This document shows positions 51,701-58,794 of a stretch of 64,000 nucleotides of DNA, in pieces (the stretch's first letter is position 1; the number at the start of each line of letters is the position of its first letter). The notes under the pieces were generated by a model that did no database searches, had not been told where the DNA came from, and saw only the letters and a program-made list of their open reading frames with translations. The translations under genes were made by a program, and so were the position numbers. Location: the NCBI GenBank assembly GCA_902769255.1, contig CACXOM010000005.1, positions 62,001-126,000 of the forward strand, given 5' to 3'. The DNA comes from Oscillospiraceae bacterium (lineage in GTDB: Bacteria > Bacillota > Clostridia > Oscillospirales > Acutalibacteraceae).

Positions 51701-53837
51701 CGAATTGCAAATTCAAAAAGATTTTCCGAATTTAAAGTATAATTCAGATGAGTTTTTGAAAAAGGTTGCCAAAAAGTATGAAGAAGTTATTTTTAAAACT
51801 CAACCGAACTATACTACAATGCAAAGAGCGGCTATTCAGAGAACGACAAATTCGCTTGTTAAATCAATAGTTACTTTTTCTACTCAGCCTTTGCAAAATT
51901 TAGGTATTCTTGTTGACTCAATAGAAAACTTAAAGGCACAGGAAAGATATTTTAAAACAGGTGAGGCAACAAAGAAAGATGTTAAACAAGCAAAAAGACA
52001 GGTAATAAAAGCGATTACGAGTTTATTAGTAGCGAGTTCGACAATTCCTATAATGGTTTTTGTTGCAAAAATGCTTACAGGCAGACCAAAAGATTATCTT
52101 GATGAATATGGCGATTTGACAGTAGAAAGTGTTTCAAAACAAATGGGGCTTGACTTTTTATCGACAAATGCCGGTATGGTAACATTCGGCAGCAACATTT
52201 ATAATTTTATAAAATCCGCAGTTGAGGGAAAATCAAAATTTGGAATAACAGTATCTTTGTTAGGATTAGATATGATTAACGATACAATTGAAGATTTGCT
52301 CTCTTTAGCCGATAAGGATATGGACTTAAAAGAACTATTTGAAAAGTCGTTTAATGCGGTAATTGACATTGCTGAATATTTAGGTTTGCCTGCAACAAAT
52401 ATTAAAAATTCTCTTAGGGGCGTTTATAATTTATTTACTTCCAAACTTGATAAGGGGATTGTTTCTAAATGGCTTGCTATTGAAGAAAACAAAAAACCAA
52501 AACAAAGATATGCAAAAATGTATAGTTATTTAGAAAACGGCGAAATTGATAAGTTTAAAGAGTTGGAAAACAAGGCGAGAAAAGCAGGTTTGACAACTGA
52601 AAAAATAGTCAGCGGATTAAAAAAGATGTTTGCTGAAAAAAACAAAGATGAAATTGATGAAGCCGTTGAAGCGTTGCACGACAATAAAAAGAACAATTAC
52701 AAAGAAATAAGAGCAGAACTTATTAAAAAGGTTTATTATGAAGATATTGTTACTGATGTTATCAACGAACAATACAATAAAAAGTATGGCGAGAATTTAA
52801 CCGAAGAGGAAGAAAACAAAAAACAAGATTATAAATTGAAAAAAGTTCAAGAACTTCGTGAGGCGGTTAATTTTAAAAGTTTGAACACAGAGCAAAAAGC
52901 AGATGTTTATAAAACAATCAGGTCGGTTTCAGAAGCATATGCACGAGATAAAATCGGACAGGAAATTAAAAGAGATGACCTTAAACAAGCGATTGAGAAT
53001 GATAAAGCAGGGCTTGTATCAATCGAGGACTTTATTATTTCAAAAGTAGTAACTAATAAAAAGTATGCTGATACTGACGGTGACGGAAGTGTTTCAAAAC
53101 TTGAAACAAATGCTGCTATTGAAAAATCGGGTATTTCTTATTCCACAAAGAAAGTTTTGCAGGCTATGAATTTGTTAGGCGGTAAAAAAGTTGACTCTGA
53201 TGATGACGGACTTAAAGACAGCAAATTCAGCGAGTTGAAACCAAAGGTTAAAAAGCAGTATATTGACGAGCACCGAAGCGATATTGATAAAATTGCCGAC
53301 AAAATTGTTCAGAACAACAAAAAGGCGGCGGCGAAGGAAAAAATTAAAAAGCAAAAGGAAAAAATTAAAAAGCAACTCGAAAAGAAATTCGATTATTCCG
53401 AATTTAAAAAATCGGATAGAGAGAAAGCGCAGTCGGCGGTTAATGCTTTTGCTTCGGCTAAAGCAGGATTTGAAGTCACAGGCGATTGGAAGGCACAACA
53501 AGTTAAAGATTTTGTCGGTTACGATGAAAGCGGATTTATTGACATCGCTGATTATATTCGATTTAAAGTTGTTACGAGCGATAAAGATAAAAAAGATGAC
53601 CAACTCAAAGCGATAATTCGCGCAAAAGGAATTGAAAAGTCGGTTAAACAGAAGTTGGCACTTTATGTTGCGGTTAGCGGCAGAAGTTTTGATACTGACG
53701 GTGACGGTAAGAAAGAAACTAAATTTGGTTCATTGCCGACAAGTCAGCAAGAGTATATTATTAAGAATAATACTAACAAGATTATTAATGATTCATTGCA
53801 CGAAAGCACTATAACATTGCTTAAAAGTTTGTTTTAA
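42720..53837 (+). CDS. Giant polyvalent ejected protein with protease- and nuclease-like domains (3705 aa)
   Basis: This one frame fills almost a third of the prophage. Residues 1-700 are charged and coiled-coil. A Gly-rich hydrophobic segment lies near 720-745. A first zinc-protease motif HELTHHFE is at 1118 and a second, HEIQHAVQ, near 1435. A MuF_C-like domain spans about 1625-1800. A PBECR-type nuclease-like domain with HAFKEH near 2719 and LRLKTAWK near 2790 follows. A hydrophobic helix lies near 3098-3121, and two C-terminal repeats carry DxDxDG calcium-type loops near 3450, 3492 and 3658. Polyvalent proteins of this kind are injected with phage DNA and act in the host early. ATG at 42720 is well spaced from GAGG. 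Confidence 0.75.
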   Translation: MAKKKNKTRNFDFLADLAPDKERSEKEYKKTWGKKEQARSEGNKTPIKITNTANNLVNSTNKEKPKLTVQSFLPNARFKKEEKSVTQSDLTLPQYNTPQMNFAKGVAEQKIKKDERKSLNFNERYSALVSDLDNLTVKSADYLNKGYDNGGYDLIKQFTFSKSEADDLYSDLISNKNNYIASMGEEKYNQIKQVLEQTKKGITSNLNLVKNKSQLVDSFDEKADYKDDNAKSKAYDKFVSDTKMAEFYGEDLTFEEVKKKLNDLKANKMAAIKDPDYKAKINFLEHYAENYGYKDENYYNKAIAELDKKIEKIEKEYDNDLSFVEKGLGAIANATEGRGFNYYSQDSEYATLDAQRQALIDARNNYKSENYYFTKYSKLEKNSDYSKLVKEGKKSKDDILTKAMSGKDVWESTHDENGNATDQYIWEDMTEEAELYGDYRFLNEREKDTYYYLLAKKGESAAKKYLDDVNDKIKATRKTELNKKLQAEKVKYWEEQSGFKKGLASIASIPENVIGGMAGAVDYVGTKLTGSKLNPYDSAHDMANEAQAIRQGVANSIDSEEWKNVYNFSMSMGDFASELLLTKGIGKAANLGAKGTSRVMQGIVSSVAFDSAVTQAKQKGVDDNTALVQGLASGVIEAVTEKYSIDSLLKIKPGDKLYKQILKNFAIEGSEEVASNIANFVVDNSLNAHKSDFNLAVESYKKEGYSEEEAKKKAWSDQANSIVQDFVAGGAMGAIAGGATAIGANINNKNWLRNENVQQYSKNLLNSNLDINVIENAKKLGINTNKAEQAISQLQTVAEINEKTPSEKNANAYMQAFEEAKNEIAKVSLYVEQSGVDPVSGENNATENNDKSFVPIEKIQNFVSGKKMGVKNNVQTAAENTAEQSAVTEPSAEQSSQVAKKTADISAMPIEVKEELRLRVEDKNFLSVANEILATGEPVKTQGQNVLANNDKTKVSENFYRDFVSGRVKASGADSIKINNKTVSGEDFVDEINRIFDEGIEQNIPAHEIKSDIFTAEQIKRIYAAAVADSSEGSVSFTEALKDVNNKEHIEHFAKEIENGISTVDKQEVKEVAEKLNLTVKFVDKIPGQGSHSSGMYDNGTIYIRNNANYPVRQVFLHELTHHFESLQKGKTSKEYKEFQQTVFESKAFKKWVKTYSSIKAEQIEGSYNSLDEYREAMAELYETKDKSIIDCEITATFVADNLFKEDFGGIGRLATELKGTKKQRFVSFIKNIFKKFKGAISGINKLEKKFESLYGAAQENVSETGKKNMFAGKKALTADTMKLATAEQMEKDGIDSEEIRKTTGWFKDEGKWKFEINDKDMTVNFNGLNYRDKNLARFKELEEKFIYQTITEKELQELQELGKTLDSKKKPTKLGDIVSHPELFKAYPELADYEVADLKSSRKAKGQFDKFLKGIAIFGRQNMSEAEVKRVLIHEIQHAVQDIEGFENGSNPEYFYRQMESEYTEKLKQAEKELIEAFKDTDKFLYYDNLLAHYKDKVQTISPNSDDMTFSMAKALDNVFKDISDDEIKDKFWDYSEAYEQYKDFLRFGKSEAHFKYLNQKGEKEAYDTANRIDFDDEQRKNTKPDIISGAVFYGGDGVSYEVNDNFAKNIDSWAEDKQPDNESFVLGSTSDVLQGLGARENDIYINGEKINTILDKHPEMSLDIIKRIPEILENPILVITSNNNIKNNTRIVMFGTVKAENGKPVLAVIDFIPNEKHITINDMQKVNSAYSKTNSKRAITKFFEESQVLYTSKNKKITANLLTRTGFSKMPADLLHSGYIGSITYGNEKVNIKGLPFKEVFSFDDTTNNNYMQTNKNNAKYSLEKGGDYLDVDENDEVTYIPKKDIETKKEYGVIDKRQLQAKTETLLKDFNSVLPVTDVANELSRIYQNIRYVDPNGNKAEGRIKALAENIYNNIISENQSNADKKEFANEVRGYGIKITDLMRKEFGGDWADFVRRYGRVFNLTKNGKGGVDVAYENLVKQFGVEDDLVGPKEQLEAIAEYYEALGYDTFIEDNKQEIVDEIVRRIYNDYLSQDFINKKSEEGKAQEKYKFSDNEDYIDNSEFDKTKYKEEMRRDINLKSKEYVSKQQELFRSGEISARQFAKRLTDHFARVSLSAKIKPLETYVNQEAKFKERLQRASDKAGKNINELKTMLNNPSEGKYIPQELVGLVESVLKMGDNINYDVAAEIKRYRDVIKSADMDESIKKSFENAVDEMEEQQKNATNIGAVFSQISSTYNSYKSGESNSKAGEFEQSFYCYHEAVANKLKQTAEMLSNADMVHLTLRQSEALAEGLNCLTHFVKNSVYAIGMTEKTKAYELGLKFIDEINAAGPKDSSFSKALNWELNADRFFRRLCGYKKDSAGEKIAKMLNDGEMLKQEIRFELKKVTGSLTAGELFKKAKNEQKYKPDDLVDVGLYDSNGNKVKIPKSFMLTLALGLQDSGWNDSAMYGGLKIPNFKEYYSGENTSEAFAGSKSQQAFVANINRTLSIINNQLSDYEKMVIKTVKEFFGKKTYDYYDSVYSDVFGYHFKKVKNYMPKYTDRNFLANSFEFESENSSLKNQGNTKERIQNSKPIYLMDIFDILKKETERCANYCGKLKAEITLKRIFNTTVFNYSDENFNFKKLSSEEINRYNKTGKTGHIKHSKENLIKNEKSAVLKNLHEIKEFVLSSIKKSNNQIRGYGIVNDLLSKKILDFSNNKINTQDWFLELSSDDLNHAFKEHNKAKEKGDLDMTAEEFSILPTMIDGKADVLAIEPHKNDLKIKLGIKDGNNRYIIVELVSNARQSLRLKTAWKVEAKKYAEIESKATSKHLRTKNRQPEFDTSSLAIDSITQSNANVNTSVRDTVEQNYGKSGTKYIDDLMQDYIGKRQENFPIMQKLRGIAYVKSLAGNISVIMKQAASYLTAAAVLDWDCLLKALVTKNGKLHFPVYRAEIEKIAKYTKILEIRREGYYSQEVVDLKQTGLANLKLLKPLYGGIVGMDLATVGRLWPASELQIQKDFPNLKYNSDEFLKKVAKKYEEVIFKTQPNYTTMQRAAIQRTTNSLVKSIVTFSTQPLQNLGILVDSIENLKAQERYFKTGEATKKDVKQAKRQVIKAITSLLVASSTIPIMVFVAKMLTGRPKDYLDEYGDLTVESVSKQMGLDFLSTNAGMVTFGSNIYNFIKSAVEGKSKFGITVSLLGLDMINDTIEDLLSLADKDMDLKELFEKSFNAVIDIAEYLGLPATNIKNSLRGVYNLFTSKLDKGIVSKWLAIEENKKPKQRYAKMYSYLENGEIDKFKELENKARKAGLTTEKIVSGLKKMFAEKNKDEIDEAVEALHDNKKNNYKEIRAELIKKVYYEDIVTDVINEQYNKKYGENLTEEEENKKQDYKLKKVQELREAVNFKSLNTEQKADVYKTIRSVSEAYARDKIGQEIKRDDLKQAIENDKAGLVSIEDFIISKVVTNKKYADTDGDGSVSKLETNAAIEKSGISYSTKKVLQAMNLLGGKKVDSDDDGLKDSKFSELKPKVKKQYIDEHRSDIDKIADKIVQNNKKAAAKEKIKKQKEKIKKQLEKKFDYSEFKKSDREKAQSAVNAFASAKAGFEVTGDWKAQQVKDFVGYDESGFIDIADYIRFKVVTSDKDKKDDQLKAIIRAKGIEKSVKQKLALYVAVSGRSFDTDGDGKKETKFGSLPTSQQEYIIKNNTNKIINDSLHESTITLLKSLF

Positions 53838-53850
53838 GCGGTAAAACAGT

Positions 53851-53885
53851 AAAAAGCCGAGAGGGGTTTTCTCTTTCGGCTTTTA
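53851..53885 (+). terminator. Terminator after the giant gene
   Basis: A 10-bp stem (about 53851-53860 with 53875-53884) encloses an extended GAG/CTC loop. It separates the ejection genes from the tail fibre gene. Confidence 0.65.
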
Positions 53886-53919
53886 AAATACAATTTTTTA
53901 GGAAAGGTTTGATGTAAAA

Positions 53920-56268
53920 ATGATTGAAAGAGAAATAAACTTTGTTGTAGGTCAAGACGGCAAAGTTACTTGTGACGGAAGTTTGCGACCGCAATTGGCA
54001 GGGGTGCAGGGCGACCGCAACGAATGTACGCTGAATTTTGATTTGACGGCGATTTATAACGGGAATTTTAATTATTTTATTGAATTTGTCAGCGGTTCGG
54101 GTGTGCCTTATATGTTGAGTACTGATAGCGAGGGCGTAAGTTGGAATTTGGCAAATCATACTTTGAGCGTTTTGCTCGGTGCTGAAATTACGGCTGACGG
54201 CGGACAAGTTGAGGTTAATATTGTTGAAGAAAAAATTGACAGCGAGAACGAAACGGCGATTGAGGGTAATACCTATACGACTTATATTTATTTTGAGCCG
54301 AAAAGCGGAGCAATTCAAAAGTTGAGAAATACGGCTTATGGAATTTTTTTCGATATTAAGATTAAAGTTGCGGAATTTACTTCTTCAATTACACAGGCGT
54401 TTAGCAATTTTACTTCTTCGATAAGTTCGGAAGTGAGTAATTTAGAAAACAGCGTTAACACGCTTGATGAGAAAAAGCAGGATAATTTGAACTTGGGAGA
54501 CGGGCTTGAGTTTGTTGATGATTATGACGAGCAGGCTGAGCCGATTAAAGTTTTAAAAGCGAAAGTTGACGGTCATACTGTGATTTTTGACGGAGCCGGT
54601 GATTTGGCGGTCGATACTGATATTATTGCGACTAAGGCTTTTGTTAGGGCTGTTAATGATTTGGCAAACTATTATCTTAAATCAGAAACTTACACAAAAA
54701 CAGAAGTTAATCAACTTATTGGGGCTATTCCAAAATTTAAAATTGAAGTAGTGAATCAGTTGCCGACTGCTGATATATCGACTGCTACTGTTTATCTTGT
54801 TAGGACAGGTGCGGAAAGTCAGAATTTATACACCGAATATATTTATGTAAATAATGCTTGGGAAAAGTTAGGCACGCAAACAGTTGATTTGACAGGTTAT
54901 GCAACTCAAACTTGGGTTAATTCGCAGATAGCGGATTTTCTAACTGCCAATGAAATTAGTTATGCAATTAGCACGGCATTGAACAATTATTATAACAAGT
55001 CAGAGATAGACGGTTTGCTTGAAGGTAAGGTAAATATAGGCACTTTTAATGACCTTGCTGATGAAGTTGGTAATCTTGAGTATAACGATATATTTAATAT
55101 TCGTGTTGAGTGGGATAGGCAATATATGTCACTTTTCGAACTAATAAGAATTAGCTTTCAGTATTATGACAGTGGCATATTGATTCAAGACACAGTGTCA
55201 TACAATGTTAAGGATATAACGAACGGTAATGTTTATTTGTACAAAAACACCGGTGACTCGTGGCAGATAGCAGTTGGAACACCGCCGAGTTCAAGTAGTT
55301 ATAACAGAACTCCTATGTTGATTGGTCATATAGCGACTAAAACAGTCAATGGTGAAAGCGTTAAATTGTTTTTCAGAAATGGTGACGATGAAACACAGTT
55401 TGATAAGCTGAATAGTGAAAAAGTTGATAAGCAGAATATGTCATTGTTATGTAGCCGTACTGTTATTGATACTGGCGAAACATTACCTTATTATTATACT
55501 TTTAGTCAAGATGATAACGGCAACGCCTTTAACTTGTCAATGGCACAGGTTGTAGTTTATGTGCCGAGTGGAGCTAATCAAGCCGGTTCGATTGGGTTTT
55601 ATACAAATAGTAACAGGACAGGTCCAATTTATAAATATACTATTAATAATATAAGACAGGTTTCTGCAAATTCTTGGTTTGATATTAAAACAGAGATAAA
55701 AAATGGTTTTTGGACTTCCACTCCGAAGGGTACTTCGGCAGTTTACCTTTCAACAGGTGCTCCAAAAACGGAATTAACAGCAGGAAGTTACAAAATTAAA
55801 TCAATTGATGTGACGGCTTGGGGAAGTAGCACAAAGGTTATTGATTGGGATGTAAATACAAACTACTGGAAAGAAGGTATTACAATCTCAACATCAGTTG
55901 CTGATTGTATTACAGTTACAAAAGCAAGCGGTCAAAACTTAATAGGTTCAAGTAATAATAACCTTGTAGGATATGATGGTCTTAGTTTTTCTGTAACACC
56001 AAATTCAGGTAATGAAAAAACAACGCTCGAAGTGCAAGTAGGCGATAAGACAGCAACATTCGCAATCGGCTCCGGAACAACAAATTGCACACTTAAATTC
56101 GCTGATTACGGAATTACCCCAAATTCATCTATGTATATTTACATAAGAGCAACAGGCGGAGATGCATCTAATTTAACTATAAGCGATATTTACGGTTACA
56201 AGGGAAGTAGTGTAATCCCAGTTGGTTCAGTAATCAAAATATATGGAATTAACGAGGTGACGGCATAA
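53920..56268 (+). CDS. Tail fibre / receptor-binding protein
   Basis: The 782-residue protein has a beta-rich N-terminal adaptor (FVVGQDGKVTCDGSLRPQLA... RNECTLNFDLT), a coiled coil near 155-190 (SSITQAFSNFTSSISSEVSN), and shaft modules with YYLKSETYTKTEVNQLIGAI and DLTGYATQTWVNSQI, repeats common on trimeric phage fibres. A variable beta-rich C-terminus probably binds the host. It follows a terminator and precedes small tail and lysis genes. AAAGG precedes the ATG. Confidence 0.82.
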   Translation: MIEREINFVVGQDGKVTCDGSLRPQLAGVQGDRNECTLNFDLTAIYNGNFNYFIEFVSGSGVPYMLSTDSEGVSWNLANHTLSVLLGAEITADGGQVEVNIVEEKIDSENETAIEGNTYTTYIYFEPKSGAIQKLRNTAYGIFFDIKIKVAEFTSSITQAFSNFTSSISSEVSNLENSVNTLDEKKQDNLNLGDGLEFVDDYDEQAEPIKVLKAKVDGHTVIFDGAGDLAVDTDIIATKAFVRAVNDLANYYLKSETYTKTEVNQLIGAIPKFKIEVVNQLPTADISTATVYLVRTGAESQNLYTEYIYVNNAWEKLGTQTVDLTGYATQTWVNSQIADFLTANEISYAISTALNNYYNKSEIDGLLEGKVNIGTFNDLADEVGNLEYNDIFNIRVEWDRQYMSLFELIRISFQYYDSGILIQDTVSYNVKDITNGNVYLYKNTGDSWQIAVGTPPSSSSYNRTPMLIGHIATKTVNGESVKLFFRNGDDETQFDKLNSEKVDKQNMSLLCSRTVIDTGETLPYYYTFSQDDNGNAFNLSMAQVVVYVPSGANQAGSIGFYTNSNRTGPIYKYTINNIRQVSANSWFDIKTEIKNGFWTSTPKGTSAVYLSTGAPKTELTAGSYKIKSIDVTAWGSSTKVIDWDVNTNYWKEGITISTSVADCITVTKASGQNLIGSSNNNLVGYDGLSFSVTPNSGNEKTTLEVQVGDKTATFAIGSGTTNCTLKFADYGITPNSSMYIYIRATGGDASNLTISDIYGYKGSSVIPVGSVIKIYGINEVTA

Positions 56269-56519
56269 TGATTATCAATGTAAATGGAATTGACCGAGAA
56301 GCAACCGAAGAAGAAATTGCAAGACTTCAACCGACAATTCAAGAGCAAATTGAAATGTTAAAACAACAACTTAAAGATACTGACTACAAGGCTATAAAAT
56401 ATGCAGAGGGTTTTATTTCTGATGAAGATTATGCCGAAACAAAAGCACTTCGTCAAAGTTGGCGAGACGAAATAAACAGGCTCGAAAGCGAAAGCGAGGA
56501 ACAAGCCGATGATAACTGA
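56268..56519 (+). CDS. Small acidic coiled-coil protein, 83 aa
   Basis: It begins MIINVNGIDREATEEEIARL and continues as an alpha-helical, Glu-rich sequence with WRDEINRLE. The start overlaps the fibre stop. Short proteins in this position are often fibre chaperones or host-recognition accessories. No specific motif is seen. Confidence 0.55.
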   Translation: MIINVNGIDREATEEEIARLQPTIQEQIEMLKQQLKDTDYKAIKYAEGFISDEDYAETKALRQSWRDEINRLESESEEQADDN

Positions 56520-56754
56520 AATTATTATTGCAATAATCTCGCTTATCGGCACTATGATAGGCACATACGGGGGTATCAGAGCGAGCAACAAGATGACTAA
56601 CTACCGAATCGAGCAACTTGAAAAGAAAGTCGAAAAGCACAACAACATTGTTGAGCGAATGTATAAAATTGAGGAAAATCAAGCGGTGATTAACAACAAT
56701 ATGAAAGTTGCAAATCACCGTATAGACGATTTGGAAGAGGTGACAAAAAAATGA
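56509..56754 (+). CDS. XhlA-like lysis accessory protein, 81 aa
   Basis: An N-terminal hydrophobic segment (EIIIAIISLIGTMIGTYGGI) is followed by a long coiled coil (YRIEQLEKKVEKHNNIVERM). Small membrane-anchored coils next to holin and endolysin genes are often annotated as hemolysin XhlA or holin-associated proteins. It overlaps genes on both sides. Confidence 0.65.
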   Translation: MITEIIIAIISLIGTMIGTYGGIRASNKMTNYRIEQLEKKVEKHNNIVERMYKIEENQAVINNNMKVANHRIDDLEEVTKK

Positions 56755-56933
56755 AAAATGCTTTTGTTAAGTTACTTAAAGTAAAATCGCTTGTAACAAT
56801 AATTCTCACAGCGGTATTTGCTTATTTGTCGATTATAGGCACGATTAAAGGCGAACAATTCCTTGTAATTTTTACGACTGTTATAGCGTTCTACTTTGGA
56901 ACACAAGCAAAAAAGAATGATGATAAGGAGTGA
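56751..56933 (+). CDS. Phage holin, 60 aa
   Basis: Two hydrophobic helices (VTIILTAVFAYLSIIG and FLVIFTTVIAFYFGTQA) with a charged C-terminus (KKNDDKE) directly precede the endolysin gene. Size, topology and position fit a small class II holin that lets the endolysin reach the wall. Confidence 0.8.
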   Translation: MKNAFVKLLKVKSLVTIILTAVFAYLSIIGTIKGEQFLVIFTTVIAFYFGTQAKKNDDKE

Positions 56934-56938
56934 TAGAT

Positions 56939-57601
56939 ATGTCAGTAAAAACATATAAAAAAGGTATAAATAAGCAATTAACTAAAAATTTGAATTTGTG
57001 TGAAATTCATTGTCACGGAAACGGTTGCTGCAACAAGACTTTGTTTGATACTGAACTCGCAAAAAAATTTCAAAAAATGCGTGATGTACTCGGTAAATTG
57101 AATGTTGAAAGCGGTTATAGATGTGAAGTGCATAACAAAGCGGTCGGCGGTGCGAACGGAAGCGGTCATTGCAAAGGAATGGCTCTTGATATTACTCACG
57201 CACAAAAAAGCAGTAAACAACTTGCTATTCTTGCCGAGTTGGTCGGTATAAAAAGAATTGGCATTTATGACAGCAAGGCGAAAATGGTACATATCGGAAC
57301 AGGCACTAAATGCCACTGGCACAACACAGGCAATTATTTGCCGACTTCTCATAGTTTTTTAGGCGGTGAGTGGGCTAAGCCTAAGTTATCGGTTAGTCCT
57401 AAATCAAATAAAAAATACATACGCTGTATTCAAGGTTATTTGTTCGTCAGAGGCTACAAAGGCAAAAACGGCAAGGCTTTAACTATTGACGGTTCTTGGG
57501 GTGCAAACACGCAATTTGCGGTTGATAAGTTTAGAACCGATAACGGTTGGAAAAAAGCAAAATATCTTAAAGCAAAAGCAATAAAGACATTGTGTAAGTA
57601 A
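56939..57601 (+). CDS. M15-type endolysin (L,D-/D,D-peptidase) with C-terminal binding domain
   Basis: The 220-residue protein has a Peptidase_M15_3-like catalytic domain: VESGYRCEVHNKAVGGANG, GSGHCKGMALDIT with the zinc His and Asp near residues 75-82, and a later HIGTGTKCHWH. The C-terminal part (residues about 150-220: YIRCIQGYLFVRGYKG... LTIDGSWGANTQFAVDKFRT) is a PG_binding_1-like repeat. It cleaves peptidoglycan peptides at lysis. ATG at 56939 follows AAGGAG. Confidence 0.88.
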   Translation: MSVKTYKKGINKQLTKNLNLCEIHCHGNGCCNKTLFDTELAKKFQKMRDVLGKLNVESGYRCEVHNKAVGGANGSGHCKGMALDITHAQKSSKQLAILAELVGIKRIGIYDSKAKMVHIGTGTKCHWHNTGNYLPTSHSFLGGEWAKPKLSVSPKSNKKYIRCIQGYLFVRGYKGKNGKALTIDGSWGANTQFAVDKFRTDNGWKKAKYLKAKAIKTLCK

Positions 57602-57608
57602 AAAAAGG

Positions 57609-57631
57609 CAGGCTCGAAAGAGCCTGTTTTT
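57609..57631 (+). terminator. Late-operon terminator after the endolysin gene
   Basis: CAGGCTC-GAAA-GAGCCTG (57609-57626) is followed by TTTTT. Confidence 0.85.
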
Positions 57632-57651
57632 GCTTTAAGGAGTTTTAAAGA

Positions 57652-58734
57652 ATGAAAAATATTTTTTATTTTAGAAAAATCTCTGCTATTGGCGGTACAG
57701 AGCAATTCTTATATGAAATTGCTAAAAAGTACAAAGATTATGATATAACGGTTTTTTATGATGAATGTGATTTTTCGCAATTGCAGCGACTTCAACAATT
57801 TGTTAGGTGCAGACAAAGAATACCCGGTAAAAAAGTTGAATGTGAAAAAGCATTTTTTAACTTCAACATTGATATGATTGATGATGTACAAGCAAAAGAA
57901 TATATTTTTGTTTGTCACGCAAATTACGAAGAAATAGGGTACAAACCGCCTATTAAGCACCCTAAATTAAATAAAATAATTGGTGTTAGTCAATTCGCAA
58001 CAGATAAAGCGAATGAGTATGCTAAAAAGTTGGGGTTGGACATTAAAGCCGAAAAATGCTATAATCCTTTAACGCTTGAGCCGAGAGAAAAAGTAATGCT
58101 GTTAGTAAGTGCTTGCAGACTTGATGATGTTGTTAAAGGCGGTGCAAGAACGCAAAAACTAATTTCAGCCCTTGATAAGTATTGCAAAGAGCATAACAGG
58201 CACTACTTATGGTTGATTTTTACGAATCATACAGAAATTCCGCTTAATTCGCCTAATGTGGTTTATATGCAACCGAGAGTTGATGTTCGCCCTTATATCG
58301 CTATGGCAGATTATGTTTTGCAACTTTCTAATGATATGGAAACATATTGTTATACAACTAATGAGGCTACGGGCTATGGCGTTCCGATAGTTACTACGCC
58401 TTTATCAGTGTATAATGAATTGCCGGTTACGGAAAATGAACGGATTGTTTTAGATTGGGATTGTTCCAATGTTGATGAAGTTGCAAGACTGATTTTTGAG
58501 AAAAAAGTAAAGCCGTTCAAATATGAAATTCCTAAAGATGATTGGTGTAAGTTGTTAGTTCCGGGAAAAAGTACATATCAGAAGGATTTAAAAACTATGG
58601 TAACGGTTAAACCGATTGTGCATTATTTCGATTTGGAACGCAACGAGGAAATGACAAGAGATAGCGAGCCTTTTAAAGTTAATAAGGTAAGGGCTGAATA
58701 TTTGGTTGATTTGGGGTATGTTGAGATGATTTAA
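57652..58734 (+). CDS. Prophage-borne GT4-type glycosyltransferase (cargo gene)
   Basis: The 360-residue protein has an opening glycine-rich loop (FRKISAIGGTEQFLYEIAKK), a central VSACRLDDVVKGGARTQKLI and the nucleotide-sugar region MADYVLQLSNDMETYCYTTN, then EATGYGVPIVTTPLSVYNEL. This is the GT-B fold of glycosyltransferase family 4. A 40-residue C-terminal appendix (TVKPIVHYFDLERNEEMTRD...) is not part of the enzyme. It lies beyond the lysis-operon terminator and next to attR, a typical place for lysogenic-conversion genes. It could modify a host glycopolymer and so block reinfection, or decorate virions. Neither is shown. Confidence 0.8.
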   Translation: MKNIFYFRKISAIGGTEQFLYEIAKKYKDYDITVFYDECDFSQLQRLQQFVRCRQRIPGKKVECEKAFFNFNIDMIDDVQAKEYIFVCHANYEEIGYKPPIKHPKLNKIIGVSQFATDKANEYAKKLGLDIKAEKCYNPLTLEPREKVMLLVSACRLDDVVKGGARTQKLISALDKYCKEHNRHYLWLIFTNHTEIPLNSPNVVYMQPRVDVRPYIAMADYVLQLSNDMETYCYTTNEATGYGVPIVTTPLSVYNELPVTENERIVLDWDCSNVDEVARLIFEKKVKPFKYEIPKDDWCKLLVPGKSTYQKDLKTMVTVKPIVHYFDLERNEEMTRDSEPFKVNKVRAEYLVDLGYVEMI

Positions 58735-58794
58735 AGTTACAATAAAGTTACATTTACTATTTAAAGTGCCTAAAACAAGGCTTTTTGAATATGG

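Noticed and set aside
42720-53837. Tape-measure protein
   Set aside because: The length is suggestive, but there are no long hydrophobic helical repeats typical of tape measures and no tail tube or chaperone genes nearby. Protease- and nuclease-like motifs fit an ejected polyvalent protein better.
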